Shown piece by piece: positions 51,953-59,974 of a stretch of DNA of 64,000 bases. Source of the DNA: Pseudomonadota bacterium (GTDB lineage: Bacteria; Pseudomonadota; Gammaproteobacteria; Burkholderiales; Ferrovaceae); the NCBI GenBank assembly GCA_021805725.1, contig JAJZEH010000045.1, forward strand, positions 39,378 to 103,377, in the 5' to 3' direction. Made by a program: the position numbers and the translations under genes. A model generated the notes under the pieces. The model saw nothing but the letters and a program-made list of their open reading frames with translations, searched no databases and was not told where the DNA came from. The stretch's first letter is position 1. Each line of letters begins with the position of its first letter.

Positions 51953-52873
51953 ATGAAGACCATCACCCGTCAATTCAAGGCCATGGCCAGTGCATGCGAG
52001 GTCACCTTCGCTGACGCCACGGAAGAGAAGCCTGATTCGAAGGCTCAACTTGCCATCGATGAAGTGCTGCGCATCGAGAAAAAATATTCCCGATACCTGA
52101 AGGACAGCGTGGTGTCCAGGATAAATGCAGCGGCGGGGATGGGCTGGGTGGCCTGTGACGGGGAGACACTGCAATTACTCCAATATGCCGATACCTTGTA
52201 CCGAACGAGCGGCGGATTGTTCGACATCACTTCGGGCATTTTGCGCAGGGCCTGGAACTTTAATACTCCCCATATCCCGGCACAGAATGAATTAAAGCCG
52301 TTGCTGGAAAAAATAGGCTGGCCCCTGGTGGACTTGAAAAACGAGAACATCCGGTTGCCAAAGCCTGGCATGGAAATCGACTTTGGTGGATTTGGGAAGG
52401 AATACGCCGCCGATCGCGCAGCCCAGATCCTTGTCGAAGCCGGCATCAGGCATGGTTACGTCAACCTGGGCGGAGACATCCGCGTAATCGGACCCAAGCC
52501 CGACAACAGCGCCTGGTCCTTCGGAATACAGCACCCCAGGGAGCACCGGATCATTGCCACCATCCCCATGTCCGGCGGCGCCTTGGCCACCAGTGGCGAC
52601 TACGAGCGCTTCTTTGAACTCGAGGGTCGCCGCTATTGCCACATCCTCAATCCCAAATCGGGTCGGCCGGCCTCCCATTGGCGTTCGGTAAGCGTGATGG
52701 CCCCGCTTGCCATTGCTGCTGGCAGCTGCACCACCATCGCCATGCTCAAGGAAAAAAGTGGCTTGGCTTTTCTGAACGAGACAGGTTTCTCCTATTTCGC
52801 CATCGATCAGCAAGGAAATACATTTCGCAATCCCCCCAATCCTTCCAAACCCACACCGGCTACCACAGCCTGA
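51953..52873 (+). CDS. apbE: ApbE-family FAD:protein FMN transferase
   Basis: ApbE proteins transfer FMN from FAD to a Ser/Thr of exported proteins. The 306-residue chain has the family motifs GGLFDITSG, EIDFGGFGKEYAADRA, GYVNLGGDIRV, ALATSGDYERFFE and YCHILNPKSGRPA. Two things are odd. There is no signal peptide: the ApbE domain begins almost at the first residue, so the enzyme may be cytoplasmic. The C-terminal block usually containing Ala-Asp-Ala (a metal ligand) reads IAAGSCTTIAM, with Gly at the Asp position by my alignment. The start follows the DUF3570 stop by one base. Confidence 0.88.
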   Translation: MKTITRQFKAMASACEVTFADATEEKPDSKAQLAIDEVLRIEKKYSRYLKDSVVSRINAAAGMGWVACDGETLQLLQYADTLYRTSGGLFDITSGILRRAWNFNTPHIPAQNELKPLLEKIGWPLVDLKNENIRLPKPGMEIDFGGFGKEYAADRAAQILVEAGIRHGYVNLGGDIRVIGPKPDNSAWSFGIQHPREHRIIATIPMSGGALATSGDYERFFELEGRRYCHILNPKSGRPASHWRSVSVMAPLAIAAGSCTTIAMLKEKSGLAFLNETGFSYFAIDQQGNTFRNPPNPSKPTPATTA

Positions 52874-52879
52874 TCGCTC

Positions 52880-54694
52880 ATGAAGAGACACATCTCATTG
52901 CTCCGCATTGCCCTGTTTGGTGTGATTCTGGCCCAGGCTTTTGGCAGTTTCACCCATGCCTCTGACGAATTTCTCAATCCGGAATCGGCTTTTCGATTGA
53001 GTGCCAGCTATACGCCAGAGCATCGGCTGCTGCTGCATTGGGCAATTGCGCCAGGATACAAGTTGTATCGGGATCGCATTCACCTGGCTGCCGTAGATGG
53101 TGCGGCGACCCTGACCGATCCCGTGCTACCCAAAGGACTGCGGGTTCACGACGACAATTTCGACCGGGATGTGGAGATTTACCACGGACAACTCGATGTG
53201 GTGACACCTTTGGATCTGCACGGCAAAGCCGCCCTCATGGCCGTGTCATACCAGGGCTGTGCCGAGGCCGGCTTATGCTACCCGCCCCTGGAGCAACGAT
53301 TTCGAGTGAACCCCGGACAGTTTGGCGCATTGGCCGCACTGGGAGCGGAGGGCGCCGTAGTCCATCCCGTCGCCCAGAGCAATGTTCCTGTCCAGGAAGA
53401 AACCACATCGGTGCGTCAGATTTTTGCCAGTGGCAGCCTGTGGACCATTGGATTTGCTTTTTTGGTCTTCGGCGTGTTGCTGTCCTTCACCCCTTGCGTA
53501 TTGCCGATGGTTCCCATTCTGGCCGCCATCGTGGTAGGCGAGGGTGAGGCAAGTCGCACGCGCAACTTTGCACTGGCGCTTTCCTACTGCCTGGGAATGG
53601 CGCTGGTGTATACGCTGTTTGGCATCGCTGCTGGATTGGCCGGAGAGGGGCTTGCCGGTGCTTTGCAAAAGCCCTGGGTGCTGCTGCTGTTTGCCTCGTT
53701 GCTGCTTGCCATGTCGCTGTCCCTGTTTGACGTGTACCAGTTGCAGATGCCCAGTGCCTTGCAGGGCGGCCTGAGCCATCTCAGCAATCGCCTGCAGGGC
53801 GGACGAACGCTGAGCGTATTCATTATGGGCGGGCTTTCCGCACTGATCGTGGGGCCCTGCGTGGCTGGACCACTCGCTGGCGCGCTGATTTACATCAGCC
53901 AAACCCATGATGTGGTGCTGGGGGGGATCGCCCTCTTTTCCATGGCCATGGGCATGAGCGTTCCCCTGCTGCTGATCGGGGTTTCTGCAGGGCGCTTCTT
54001 GCCTCGCGCCGGAGCCTGGATGGTTGCGGTCAAGCACACCTTCGGGTTGATGTTGATGGCGGTAGCACTCTGGATGATTCAGCCCATTCTGCCGGCACCG
54101 GCTGCCTTGGCGCTGTGGGGGGCCTTTGCCATCGTGTGTTCGGTGTTCCTGCGCGTATTCGATGGAATCTCCGAGCAGGCTTCGGTGGCGCGACGTTTTT
54201 CAAAATCACTGGGCATTCTGGTTTTCATCATTGGCACTTTTGAATTGGCTGGAGCCGTCGCGGGCGGGGACGATGTGCTGCGTCCCCTGGAAGGGTTCAA
54301 GGCGCTGGCCACCGGCAATACCGTGCCCGAAAAAGCGGCGCCGTTTCGCCGCATTACGTCACTTTCCCAACTGGACCAGGTCCTGGCCACGGCACAGAGC
54401 CCCGTCATGCTGGATTTCTATGCGGACTGGTGCACGTCGTGCAAGGAAATGGAGCGTTTCACGTTCAGCAATCCAGTGGTCGCAAGCCGCTTGCGCAGCA
54501 TTACGCTCGTACAGGTGGATGTCACGGCCAACAATGACGACGATCGCGCGCTGATGAAGAAGTTCAGCTTGTTTGGCCCGCCCGGGATCCTGTTTTTTGA
54601 TGCCACGGGAAGGGAGGTCCCCAACAGCAGGGTCATCGGGTATGAACAACCCGACAAATTCCTGGAACACCTGACCCATTACCTCGCACTTTGA
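52880..54694 (+). CDS. dsbD: Thiol:disulfide interchange protein DsbD
   Basis: Carries electrons from cytoplasmic thioredoxin across the inner membrane to periplasmic thiol proteins. The 604-residue precursor has a signal peptide (about 6-27). The alpha domain has Cys127 and Cys133 (YQGCAEAGLCYPP), the eight-helix beta domain has Cys206 (FTPCVLPMVPIL) and Cys327 (VGPCVAGPLAGAL), and the C-terminal thioredoxin gamma domain has Cys518/Cys521 (DWCTSCKEME). All six redox cysteines are present. It ends the operon that begins with the TlpA-like gene, and is the obvious reductant source for it. Confidence 0.95.
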   Translation: MKRHISLLRIALFGVILAQAFGSFTHASDEFLNPESAFRLSASYTPEHRLLLHWAIAPGYKLYRDRIHLAAVDGAATLTDPVLPKGLRVHDDNFDRDVEIYHGQLDVVTPLDLHGKAALMAVSYQGCAEAGLCYPPLEQRFRVNPGQFGALAALGAEGAVVHPVAQSNVPVQEETTSVRQIFASGSLWTIGFAFLVFGVLLSFTPCVLPMVPILAAIVVGEGEASRTRNFALALSYCLGMALVYTLFGIAAGLAGEGLAGALQKPWVLLLFASLLLAMSLSLFDVYQLQMPSALQGGLSHLSNRLQGGRTLSVFIMGGLSALIVGPCVAGPLAGALIYISQTHDVVLGGIALFSMAMGMSVPLLLIGVSAGRFLPRAGAWMVAVKHTFGLMLMAVALWMIQPILPAPAALALWGAFAIVCSVFLRVFDGISEQASVARRFSKSLGILVFIIGTFELAGAVAGGDDVLRPLEGFKALATGNTVPEKAAPFRRITSLSQLDQVLATAQSPVMLDFYADWCTSCKEMERFTFSNPVVASRLRSITLVQVDVTANNDDDRALMKKFSLFGPPGILFFDATGREVPNSRVIGYEQPDKFLEHLTHYLAL

Positions 54695-54729
54695 AGCGAA
54701 CTTTCATCTGATTTCATGAGGACACGATC

Positions 54730-55926
54730 ATGCCGACACTCCAACTCACTGGCGCTCAAAATCTTGCGAATATCCCTCCGGGAGGATTGACCTATACCAT
54801 CATCGGGAATGCCTCCTTCACCAACAACACGGTGGATTTCCTGCAGGGGCTACAGTCCAATTTCACCATCATTCAAAACCCTGACAAGTCAGTGACCGTG
54901 GATTCGGTTTCAGGGGCCAGCAGCCCATACAATTTGACGCTCAAGAATATCCAGTACCTCAAGTTCAACAGCGATACCGTCACTGTCAACCTGAATACCT
55001 ACTTTGGCACCGTGCCACCTTCGGTTGCGACCCTTATTGCCGATCAGTCTGCGGTCTACGGTATGCCCTTCAAGCTGGTGGTTCCCGCCAGCACCTTCAG
55101 TGATGCCAATGTGGGCGCAACCCCCAGCTACAGCGCTGCCCTGTCCAGTGGTGCTGCATTGCCTTCCTGGCTGACCTTTGACCCGGCCACCGACACGCTC
55201 AGCGGCACCCCACCCGGTGCAGGCACTTACAGCATCAGCATCAAGATGACGGATTCGCTCAACCTCAGCGTCACGGACACCTTCAATCTAACCGTCGGGG
55301 CAGCATTTAACGTTATTGGCAAACCCGGCAACAACACCTTTACCAGCAGTCCGGGAAATGACAGCTTCACGGGGGGCAGCGGGGGGGTCAATACGGTGGT
55401 TTATAACGGCAAGGCTGCCAACTTTGCCATTTCCCACACAGCCAGCGGATTGACGGTGCAGGACACCACCGGGGCCCAGGGTACGGACACGCTGACCAAC
55501 ATCCAGCGCATCAAGTTTGCGGATGTCTCCCTGGCCTTCGATACGGGAACGACGCAGTCTGGCGGACAAACTGCAGAAATACTGGGTGCTGCCTTTGGCG
55601 CGGCATCCATTGCCAAGAATCCAGCCTATGTGGGCATTGGACTGCAACTGTTCGACTCGGGCATGACCATGACGCAGGTGGCACAGCTGGCCATCAATAC
55701 GGGGGCAGTGAGTGCGCTGCATGACAACGCGTCCTTTGTAGAGGCAGTGTGGCAGAACGTGGTGGGGACGCCCATCGACCCCGCCAACCTTGCCACCTTC
55801 AAGGGATTGCTGGATAACGGCACTTTTACACAGGCAGGTCTTCTGGCGATGGCCGCTACCACCCAGGTCAATCAGGACCATATCGGCCTCGTAGGGCTCG
55901 CGCAGCACGGCGTCGCCTACGTCTGA
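54730..55926 (+). CDS. RTX/DUF4214-like exported protein with Ig-like domain
   Basis: A 398-residue protein without Cys, with very few charged residues and no Sec signal, the profile of a type I secretion substrate. Residues 33-90 (ending LKNIQYLKFNSDTVTVNL) and 220-271 (ending LTNIQRIKFADVSLAF) are related to each other. Between them lies an Ig-like putative cadherin/He_PIG module (about 96-190, LPSWLTFDPATDTLSGTPP). GNNTFTSSPGNDSFTGGSGG at 200-219 resembles a degenerate RTX calcium repeat. The C-terminal 110 residues resemble DUF4214-associated surface proteins. It lies 35 bases after dsbD with a GAGGA site. No type I exporter is nearby. Function unknown; an adhesin or surface-layer role is a guess. 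Confidence 0.7.
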   Translation: MPTLQLTGAQNLANIPPGGLTYTIIGNASFTNNTVDFLQGLQSNFTIIQNPDKSVTVDSVSGASSPYNLTLKNIQYLKFNSDTVTVNLNTYFGTVPPSVATLIADQSAVYGMPFKLVVPASTFSDANVGATPSYSAALSSGAALPSWLTFDPATDTLSGTPPGAGTYSISIKMTDSLNLSVTDTFNLTVGAAFNVIGKPGNNTFTSSPGNDSFTGGSGGVNTVVYNGKAANFAISHTASGLTVQDTTGAQGTDTLTNIQRIKFADVSLAFDTGTTQSGGQTAEILGAAFGAASIAKNPAYVGIGLQLFDSGMTMTQVAQLAINTGAVSALHDNASFVEAVWQNVVGTPIDPANLATFKGLLDNGTFTQAGLLAMAATTQVNQDHIGLVGLAQHGVAYV

Positions 55927-56077
55927 TCGGGAAAATTCTGCTCGATGAATAGCCCATGGCGCTACCCGCAAGGGTGGGGCCATGGTCATTGCTTGTTGAT
56001 AGTCGTGGCAAGCAGCAGGGGTAAGTGAGATACTAGCAACCTGCTGTAGGAGTTTTCTGCGCGACTAGGGCCGAGGG
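55927..56077. other. Non-coding stretch between the exported protein gene and tRNA-Leu
   Basis: This gap of about 150 bases holds a large hairpin (next entry) and a second weaker inverted repeat, CAGCAGG at 56013-56019 with CCTGCTG at 56040-56046. I see no ORF with coding character and no copy of the tRNA 3' end that would mark an attachment site. Confidence 0.5.
55954..55985 (+). terminator. Large GCAA-capped hairpin after the exported protein gene
   Basis: Arms of 14 bases (55954-55967 and 55972-55985) pair in 13 of 14 positions, one of them G-U, around a GCAA tetraloop (GNRA type). It lies 27 bases after the stop codon. No T-run follows, so it may be a non-canonical terminator, a 3' stabiliser, or part of a structured RNA. 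It would also fold if read from the other strand. Confidence 0.65.
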
Positions 56078-56164
56078 TGGTGCCGAGAAGAGGACTCGAA
56101 CCTCCACAGTGTTGCCACCGCCAGGACCTGAACCTGGTGCGTCTACCAATTCCGCCATCTCGGC
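56078..56164 (-). tRNA. tRNA-Leu (anticodon CAG)
   Basis: An 87-base class II tRNA on the minus strand. The acceptor arm GCCGAGA (56164-56158) pairs with TCTCGGC (56088-56082), followed by discriminator A and an encoded CCA (56080-56078). The D arm has GGCGGAATTGGTAGACGC. The anticodon stem CCAGG/CCTGG closes the loop TTCAGGT, giving CAG, which reads CUG codons. The long variable arm and the T loop GGTTCGAGTCC are intact. A tRNA-Leu beside rnr is common in betaproteobacteria. Confidence 0.95.
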
Positions 56165-56182
56165 ACGAAACTTACAAGACCG

Positions 56183-56199
56183 ACTGATCAGTGATCAGT
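56183..56199. promoter_or_regulatory. 17-bp inverted repeat between tRNA-Leu and rnr
   Basis: ACTGATCA, one G, then TGATCAGT: a perfect 8-base dyad in the 81-base divergent gap. A TACAAT (56199-56204) that could be the -10 of rnr begins at its last base. It looks like an operator or a small hairpin; no regulator is identified. Confidence 0.45.
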
Positions 56200-56245
56200 A
56201 CAATCGAGAACTTCGAATCTCAGAATTTTAAAGGATCCCCTTATT

Positions 56246-58429
56246 TTGTCAACCAAAAAAATTCCTTTGAGGCTTCAGGATCCATTTCTGGAGCGTGAAA
56301 AGGCGCAGTATCCCGATCCCTTGCCCAGCCGCGAATTCATTTTGCACCTGCTGGAACGCGAAGGCGTTCCCCTCGCGGTGGAGCAGTTGGAACGCCTCCT
56401 GACCATCCATGCAAACGAACGCGAACTGTTTTCGCGCCGGTTGCGCGCCATGGAACGCGAAGGCCAAATCATGCGCAATCGCAAGAATGCGCTCTGCCTG
56501 CCCGCCAAGCTCGATCTCATCAAGGCGCGCGTGGAAGGACACCCCGATGGGTTCGGCTTTGCCATTCGCGAGGATGGCGGCAGCGATATTTTCCTCGGAG
56601 CACGCGAAATGCAGCGGGTGCTGCATGGCGACCGGGTCATGGTGCGTACCACCGGCGTGGACCAGCGCGGACGCCCCGAAGGGGTCATCGTGGAGATTCT
56701 GGAGCACGTCAACACGCGTCTCGTGGCGCGTCTGTTCCAGGAGCAGGGCGTGTTGTTTGCCGTGGCCGAGAACAAGCGCATCAGCCAGGACATTCTGGTG
56801 GCGCCAGGACAGGAAGGCGGTGCAAGGCCAGGCCAGGTGGTCATGGTCGAGCTCGTAAAACAGCCCAGTCGCCAGGCCGAGCCCATCGCCAAGGTCGTGG
56901 AGATCGTGGGGAATTATGCCGATCCTGGCATGGAGGTGGAGATTGCCTTGCGCAAGCACGAACTGCCGCATGAGTTCTCTCCCGCGGCCCAGGCGCTGGC
57001 CGACAAGCTGCCCGACGTCGTGCGCAAGTCCGACCTCAAGGGGCGCGAGGATTTGCGCCAGCTGCCGCTGGTGACCATCGATGGCGAGACGGCCAAGGAT
57101 TTTGACGATGCGGTCTATGCCGAACCCCTTCCGGGCGGCGAATATCGTCTGGTGGTGGCCATTGCCGACGTCTCCCACTATGTCCGGCCCAAGGATGCGC
57201 TGGACCAGACCGCCTATGAGCGGGGCAACAGCGTGTACTTTCCACGCCGGGTCATTCCCATGCTGCCCGAGGCGTTGAGCAACGGGCTCTGCTCGCTCAA
57301 CCCGGCGGTGGACCGGCTGTGCATGGTCTGCGACATGACCATCTCGGCGCAGGGGCAAATCCGGATGTACAGGTTTTACCCTGCCGTCATGCACTCCCAT
57401 GCGCGCCTGACCTATACGGAAGTGGCTGCCATTCTGGAGCGCCCGGAGCGTGCCGACAGCGCTCGTCGCCCCATCGTGCCCCACCTGCAGCAACTGGAAG
57501 CCCTGTTCCGTATTTTTTTGAAGGCTCGCGCAGACCGCGGGGCCATTGATTTCGCCAGCGATGAAACGCGCATGGTGTTTGACGACCGCGGCAAGATTGA
57601 AACCATCCTGCCAGTAGAGCGCAATGACGCGCATCGCCTGATCGAGGAATGCATGCTGGCGGCCAACGTGAGTGCCGCGCATTTCCTGCAGGAGCATAAC
57701 CACGCCACGCTCTATCGCATCCATCCATCACCGGCACCCGAACGCCTGGAGATCGTGCGGGAGTTTCTGGGTGAACTGGGGCTGCATCTGCCAGGAGGCG
57801 ACGAGCCAAAGGCTGCAGACTATGCCAAGCTGATTCATAAAATTCAGGGTCGACCCGACCAGCGCCTGCTGGAGACCGTCCTGTTGCGCTCGTTGCAGCA
57901 GGCGCAGTACAGCCCTGAAAACGTGGGGCACTTCGGTCTTGCGTACGCCGCGTACGCCCATTTCACGTCGCCCATCCGGCGCTATCCCGACTTGCTGGTG
58001 CACCGGGCCATTCGTGCCGTTCTGGGCAATGAGGTCTACGCGCCGGGAGACTGGAAAGCCATCGGCGTGCATTGCTCCATGACCGAGCGTCGCGCCGATG
58101 AGGCCACGCGCGACGTGGAAGCCTGGCTGAAATGCTTCTTCATGAAGGACAAGGTGGGCAACGTGTTCAGCGGAACGGTCAGTTCCGTCACGGGCTTTGG
58201 GTTGTTTGTGGCGCTGGATGAGGTGTATGTGGAGGGACTGGTGCATATTTCAGAACTGGGCAGCGATTATTTCCAGTTCGATGCAACCCGCCATCAATTG
58301 CTGGGAGAGCGCACCGGGCAACGCTATCGCCTGGGGGATCGCATCGCCGTGCAATTGGTGCGGGTGGACATGGAAACCAACAAAATTGATTTCGTGCCGC
58401 AGTCCGTACCTCAATCCAGAAAGCGATAA
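56246..58429 (+). CDS. rnr: Ribonuclease R
   Basis: Processive 3'-5' exoribonuclease that degrades structured RNA and helps trans-translation. The 727-residue protein has the N-terminal winged-helix (PLPSREFILHLLEREGVPL), two cold-shock domains and the RNB catalytic domain with TIDGETAKDFDDAVY (metal-binding Asp cluster). HFTSPIRRYPDLLVHR and a C-terminal S1 domain (GNVFSGTVSSVTGFGLFVAL) follow. The start is a TTG at 56246 preceded by AAGGAT. It gives the family N-terminus (STKKIPLRLQDPFLEREKAQY), and no ATG is available nearby. Confidence 0.95.
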   Translation: MSTKKIPLRLQDPFLEREKAQYPDPLPSREFILHLLEREGVPLAVEQLERLLTIHANERELFSRRLRAMEREGQIMRNRKNALCLPAKLDLIKARVEGHPDGFGFAIREDGGSDIFLGAREMQRVLHGDRVMVRTTGVDQRGRPEGVIVEILEHVNTRLVARLFQEQGVLFAVAENKRISQDILVAPGQEGGARPGQVVMVELVKQPSRQAEPIAKVVEIVGNYADPGMEVEIALRKHELPHEFSPAAQALADKLPDVVRKSDLKGREDLRQLPLVTIDGETAKDFDDAVYAEPLPGGEYRLVVAIADVSHYVRPKDALDQTAYERGNSVYFPRRVIPMLPEALSNGLCSLNPAVDRLCMVCDMTISAQGQIRMYRFYPAVMHSHARLTYTEVAAILERPERADSARRPIVPHLQQLEALFRIFLKARADRGAIDFASDETRMVFDDRGKIETILPVERNDAHRLIEECMLAANVSAAHFLQEHNHATLYRIHPSPAPERLEIVREFLGELGLHLPGGDEPKAADYAKLIHKIQGRPDQRLLETVLLRSLQQAQYSPENVGHFGLAYAAYAHFTSPIRRYPDLLVHRAIRAVLGNEVYAPGDWKAIGVHCSMTERRADEATRDVEAWLKCFFMKDKVGNVFSGTVSSVTGFGLFVALDEVYVEGLVHISELGSDYFQFDATRHQLLGERTGQRYRLGDRIAVQLVRVDMETNKIDFVPQSVPQSRKR

Positions 58430-58435
58430 AAGTTC

Positions 58436-59170
58436 ATGGCCAAACTCAAAGTCATCTACGGCTTTCATGCCGTGGCAAGCCGCTTGCGGCATCATCCGGA
58501 AACCATCCACGAGCTTTATGTGGAGGCCTCCAGAAAAGACCCCCGTGCCCGGGATTTCCTGGCGTTGGCGGAAACCGCCGGCGTTGCGGTGCATGCCGTC
58601 CCTGCCGAACGCCTCAATGGCCTGGCCGGCACCTCCCGACATCAGGGGGTGGTGGCACAGGCCGATGCCGTGGCATTGCGCGTGGACCTGGACGAGCTTG
58701 TGGAGGCGGCAGGGCAGGACCTGTTGCTGCTGGTGCTGGACGGCGTACAGGACCCGCATAACCTGGGAGCCTGTCTGCGCGTGGCGGACGCCATGGGAGC
58801 ACACGCCGTGGTGGCGCCGCGCGACCGGGCAGTGTCCTTGTCGCCCACGGTGTCCAAGGTGGCCTCGGGTGCAGCCGAGACGGTGCCCTACATCACGGTC
58901 ACCAATCTGGCGCGCACCCTGCGGGACCTCAAGGACCATGCGGTCTGGGTGGTGGGAACGGATGACCAGGCACAGGAAGACCTCTTTACCGCCAAGTTTC
59001 AGCGGCCCATGGCCTGGGTGCTGGGTGCCGAGGGGGCTGGGCTGCGCCGCCTGACCCGGGAGAACTGCGACCAGCTGGTGCGCATCCCCATGTTCGGCTC
59101 GGTGGAGTCCCTCAATGTTTCAGTGGCTGCAGGGATATGCCTGTATGAGTCGCGGCGCCGGGCGCCTTGA
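58436..59170 (+). CDS. rlmB: 23S rRNA Gm2251 2'-O-methyltransferase RlmB
   Basis: SPOUT-class enzyme that methylates the ribose of G2251 in the ribosomal P-site region. The 244-residue protein has the N-terminal RNA-binding domain ([15 protein letters not shown]). The knotted SPOUT domain carries [46 protein letters not shown] and [15 protein letters not shown], the three SpoU motifs. It begins 6 bases after rnr, the usual pairing, and is probably co-transcribed with it. Confidence 0.96.
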   Translation: MAKLKVIYGFHAVASRLRHHPETIHELYVEASRKDPRARDFLALAETAGVAVHAVPAERLNGLAGTSRHQGVVAQADAVALRVDLDELVEAAGQDLLLLVLDGVQDPHNLGACLRVADAMGAHAVVAPRDRAVSLSPTVSKVASGAAETVPYITVTNLARTLRDLKDHAVWVVGTDDQAQEDLFTAKFQRPMAWVLGAEGAGLRRLTRENCDQLVRIPMFGSVESLNVSVAAGICLYESRRRAP

Positions 59171-59195
59171 TTTGACGAGGGTTTTTCTATAGAAT
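59167..59195 (+). promoter_or_regulatory. Candidate promoter for the rpsF operon
   Basis: TTGATT at 59167-59172, a 17-base spacer and TAGAAT at 59190-59195, beginning at the last bases of rlmB. It gives an 80-base leader before rpsF. Confidence 0.5.
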
Positions 59196-59222
59196 GTCCG
59201 CTCCCTGAAACCTTGCCTGTCA

Positions 59223-59261
59223 CTGTACTCATCAGTACAGGCTTTGTCGCACCAGTGCGGC
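59223..59261 (+). promoter_or_regulatory. Two tandem hairpins in the rpsF leader
   Basis: CTGTACT (59223-59229) pairs perfectly with AGTACAG (59234-59240). GTCGCA (59246-59251) pairs with TGCGGC (59256-59261) around a CCAG loop. They end 8 bases before the AAGGAG ribosome site of rpsF. Leaders of this operon are known targets for autogenous control by the S6:S18 complex in many bacteria; whether these stems form that motif is inference. Confidence 0.45.
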
Positions 59262-59281
59262 ATATCCATAAGGAGAGCTTA

Positions 59282-59671
59282 ATGAGGCATTACGAGATCG
59301 TATTTATCGTACATCCCGACCAGAGCGAGCAAGTGGGCGCCATGGTCGAACGCTACAAGAACATGGTCACCCAGGGCGGCGGCATCGTCCATCGCCTGGA
59401 GGACTGGGGCCGCCGTCAACTGGCCTATCCCATCCAGAAAATTCACAAGGCACATTACGTGCTCATGAACATCGAGTGCGAAAGCGCCGTGCTCAGCGAG
59501 CTCGAGAATGCATTCCGCTTCAATGATGCCGTACTGCGTCACCTCACCATCCAGATGAAGGCTGCAGTCACCGCACCTTCGCCCATGATGCGTGAAGACA
59601 AGCGTGCACAGCCCCGCGAAGATGGCCTTCGTGACGTTGAGCCCGCGGCGGAGGCGGCGCCGGCCTCTTGA
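59282..59671 (+). CDS. rpsF: 30S ribosomal protein S6
   Basis: Ribosomal protein that pairs with S18 on the platform of the small subunit. The 129-residue chain starts [18 protein letters not shown] and has [20 protein letters not shown] and [11 protein letters not shown]. The C-terminal tail is Ala/Glu-rich. The ATG at 59282 has AAGGAG at an ideal 6-base distance; the frame is open further up through the leader hairpins but that part is not coding. Its stop overlaps the priB start (TTGA). Confidence 0.97.
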   Translation: MRHYEIVFIVHPDQSEQVGAMVERYKNMVTQGGGIVHRLEDWGRRQLAYPIQKIHKAHYVLMNIECESAVLSELENAFRFNDAVLRHLTIQMKAAVTAPSPMMREDKRAQPREDGLRDVEPAAEAAPAS

Positions 59672-59973
59672 GCCGGAACGAACTGGTCCTGAGTGGCGTC
59701 ATCGCAACTCGCGACCTGTTGCGCTATACCCCGGCAGGTCTTCCCTTGCTGAATTTCGTGTTGCAACACGAATCCGAACAGCAGGAAGCCGGCCAGACAT
59801 TCAGGACGCAGCTTGACATTGCTGTGTCCGTGTTGGGAGAAGCGGCGGTGCAGATGGACCGCCTGGGCCCGGGAACCCGAATCATGTTGAAAGGGTTTCT
59901 GGCCAGAAAAAGCCGCAACAGCCGCCAGTTTGTCATGCGCGCCGAACAATTCAAGTTAATAGACGGAGAGTGA
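59668..59973 (+). CDS. priB: Primosomal replication protein PriB
   Basis: Single-strand-binding, OB-fold protein of the replication restart primosome (PriA-PriB-DnaT). The 101-residue chain begins [23 protein letters not shown] and has [16 protein letters not shown] and the C-terminal [12 protein letters not shown]. Location between rpsF and rpsR is the classical one. The start is a TTG that overlaps the rpsF stop; no ATG is available in this frame at the right place. Confidence 0.9.
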   Translation: MSRNELVLSGVIATRDLLRYTPAGLPLLNFVLQHESEQQEAGQTFRTQLDIAVSVLGEAAVQMDRLGPGTRIMLKGFLARKSRNSRQFVMRAEQFKLIDGE

Positions 59974-59974
59974 A

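Noticed and set aside
55926..56170. Attachment site with a direct repeat of the tRNA-Leu 3' end
   Set aside because: I found no second copy of the tRNA end within the window by eye, and no integrase gene.
56249..57724. 491-codon open frame on the minus strand inside rnr
   Set aside because: Antisense shadow of a strongly coding GC-rich gene; no family motif and the plus-strand RNase R is unambiguous.
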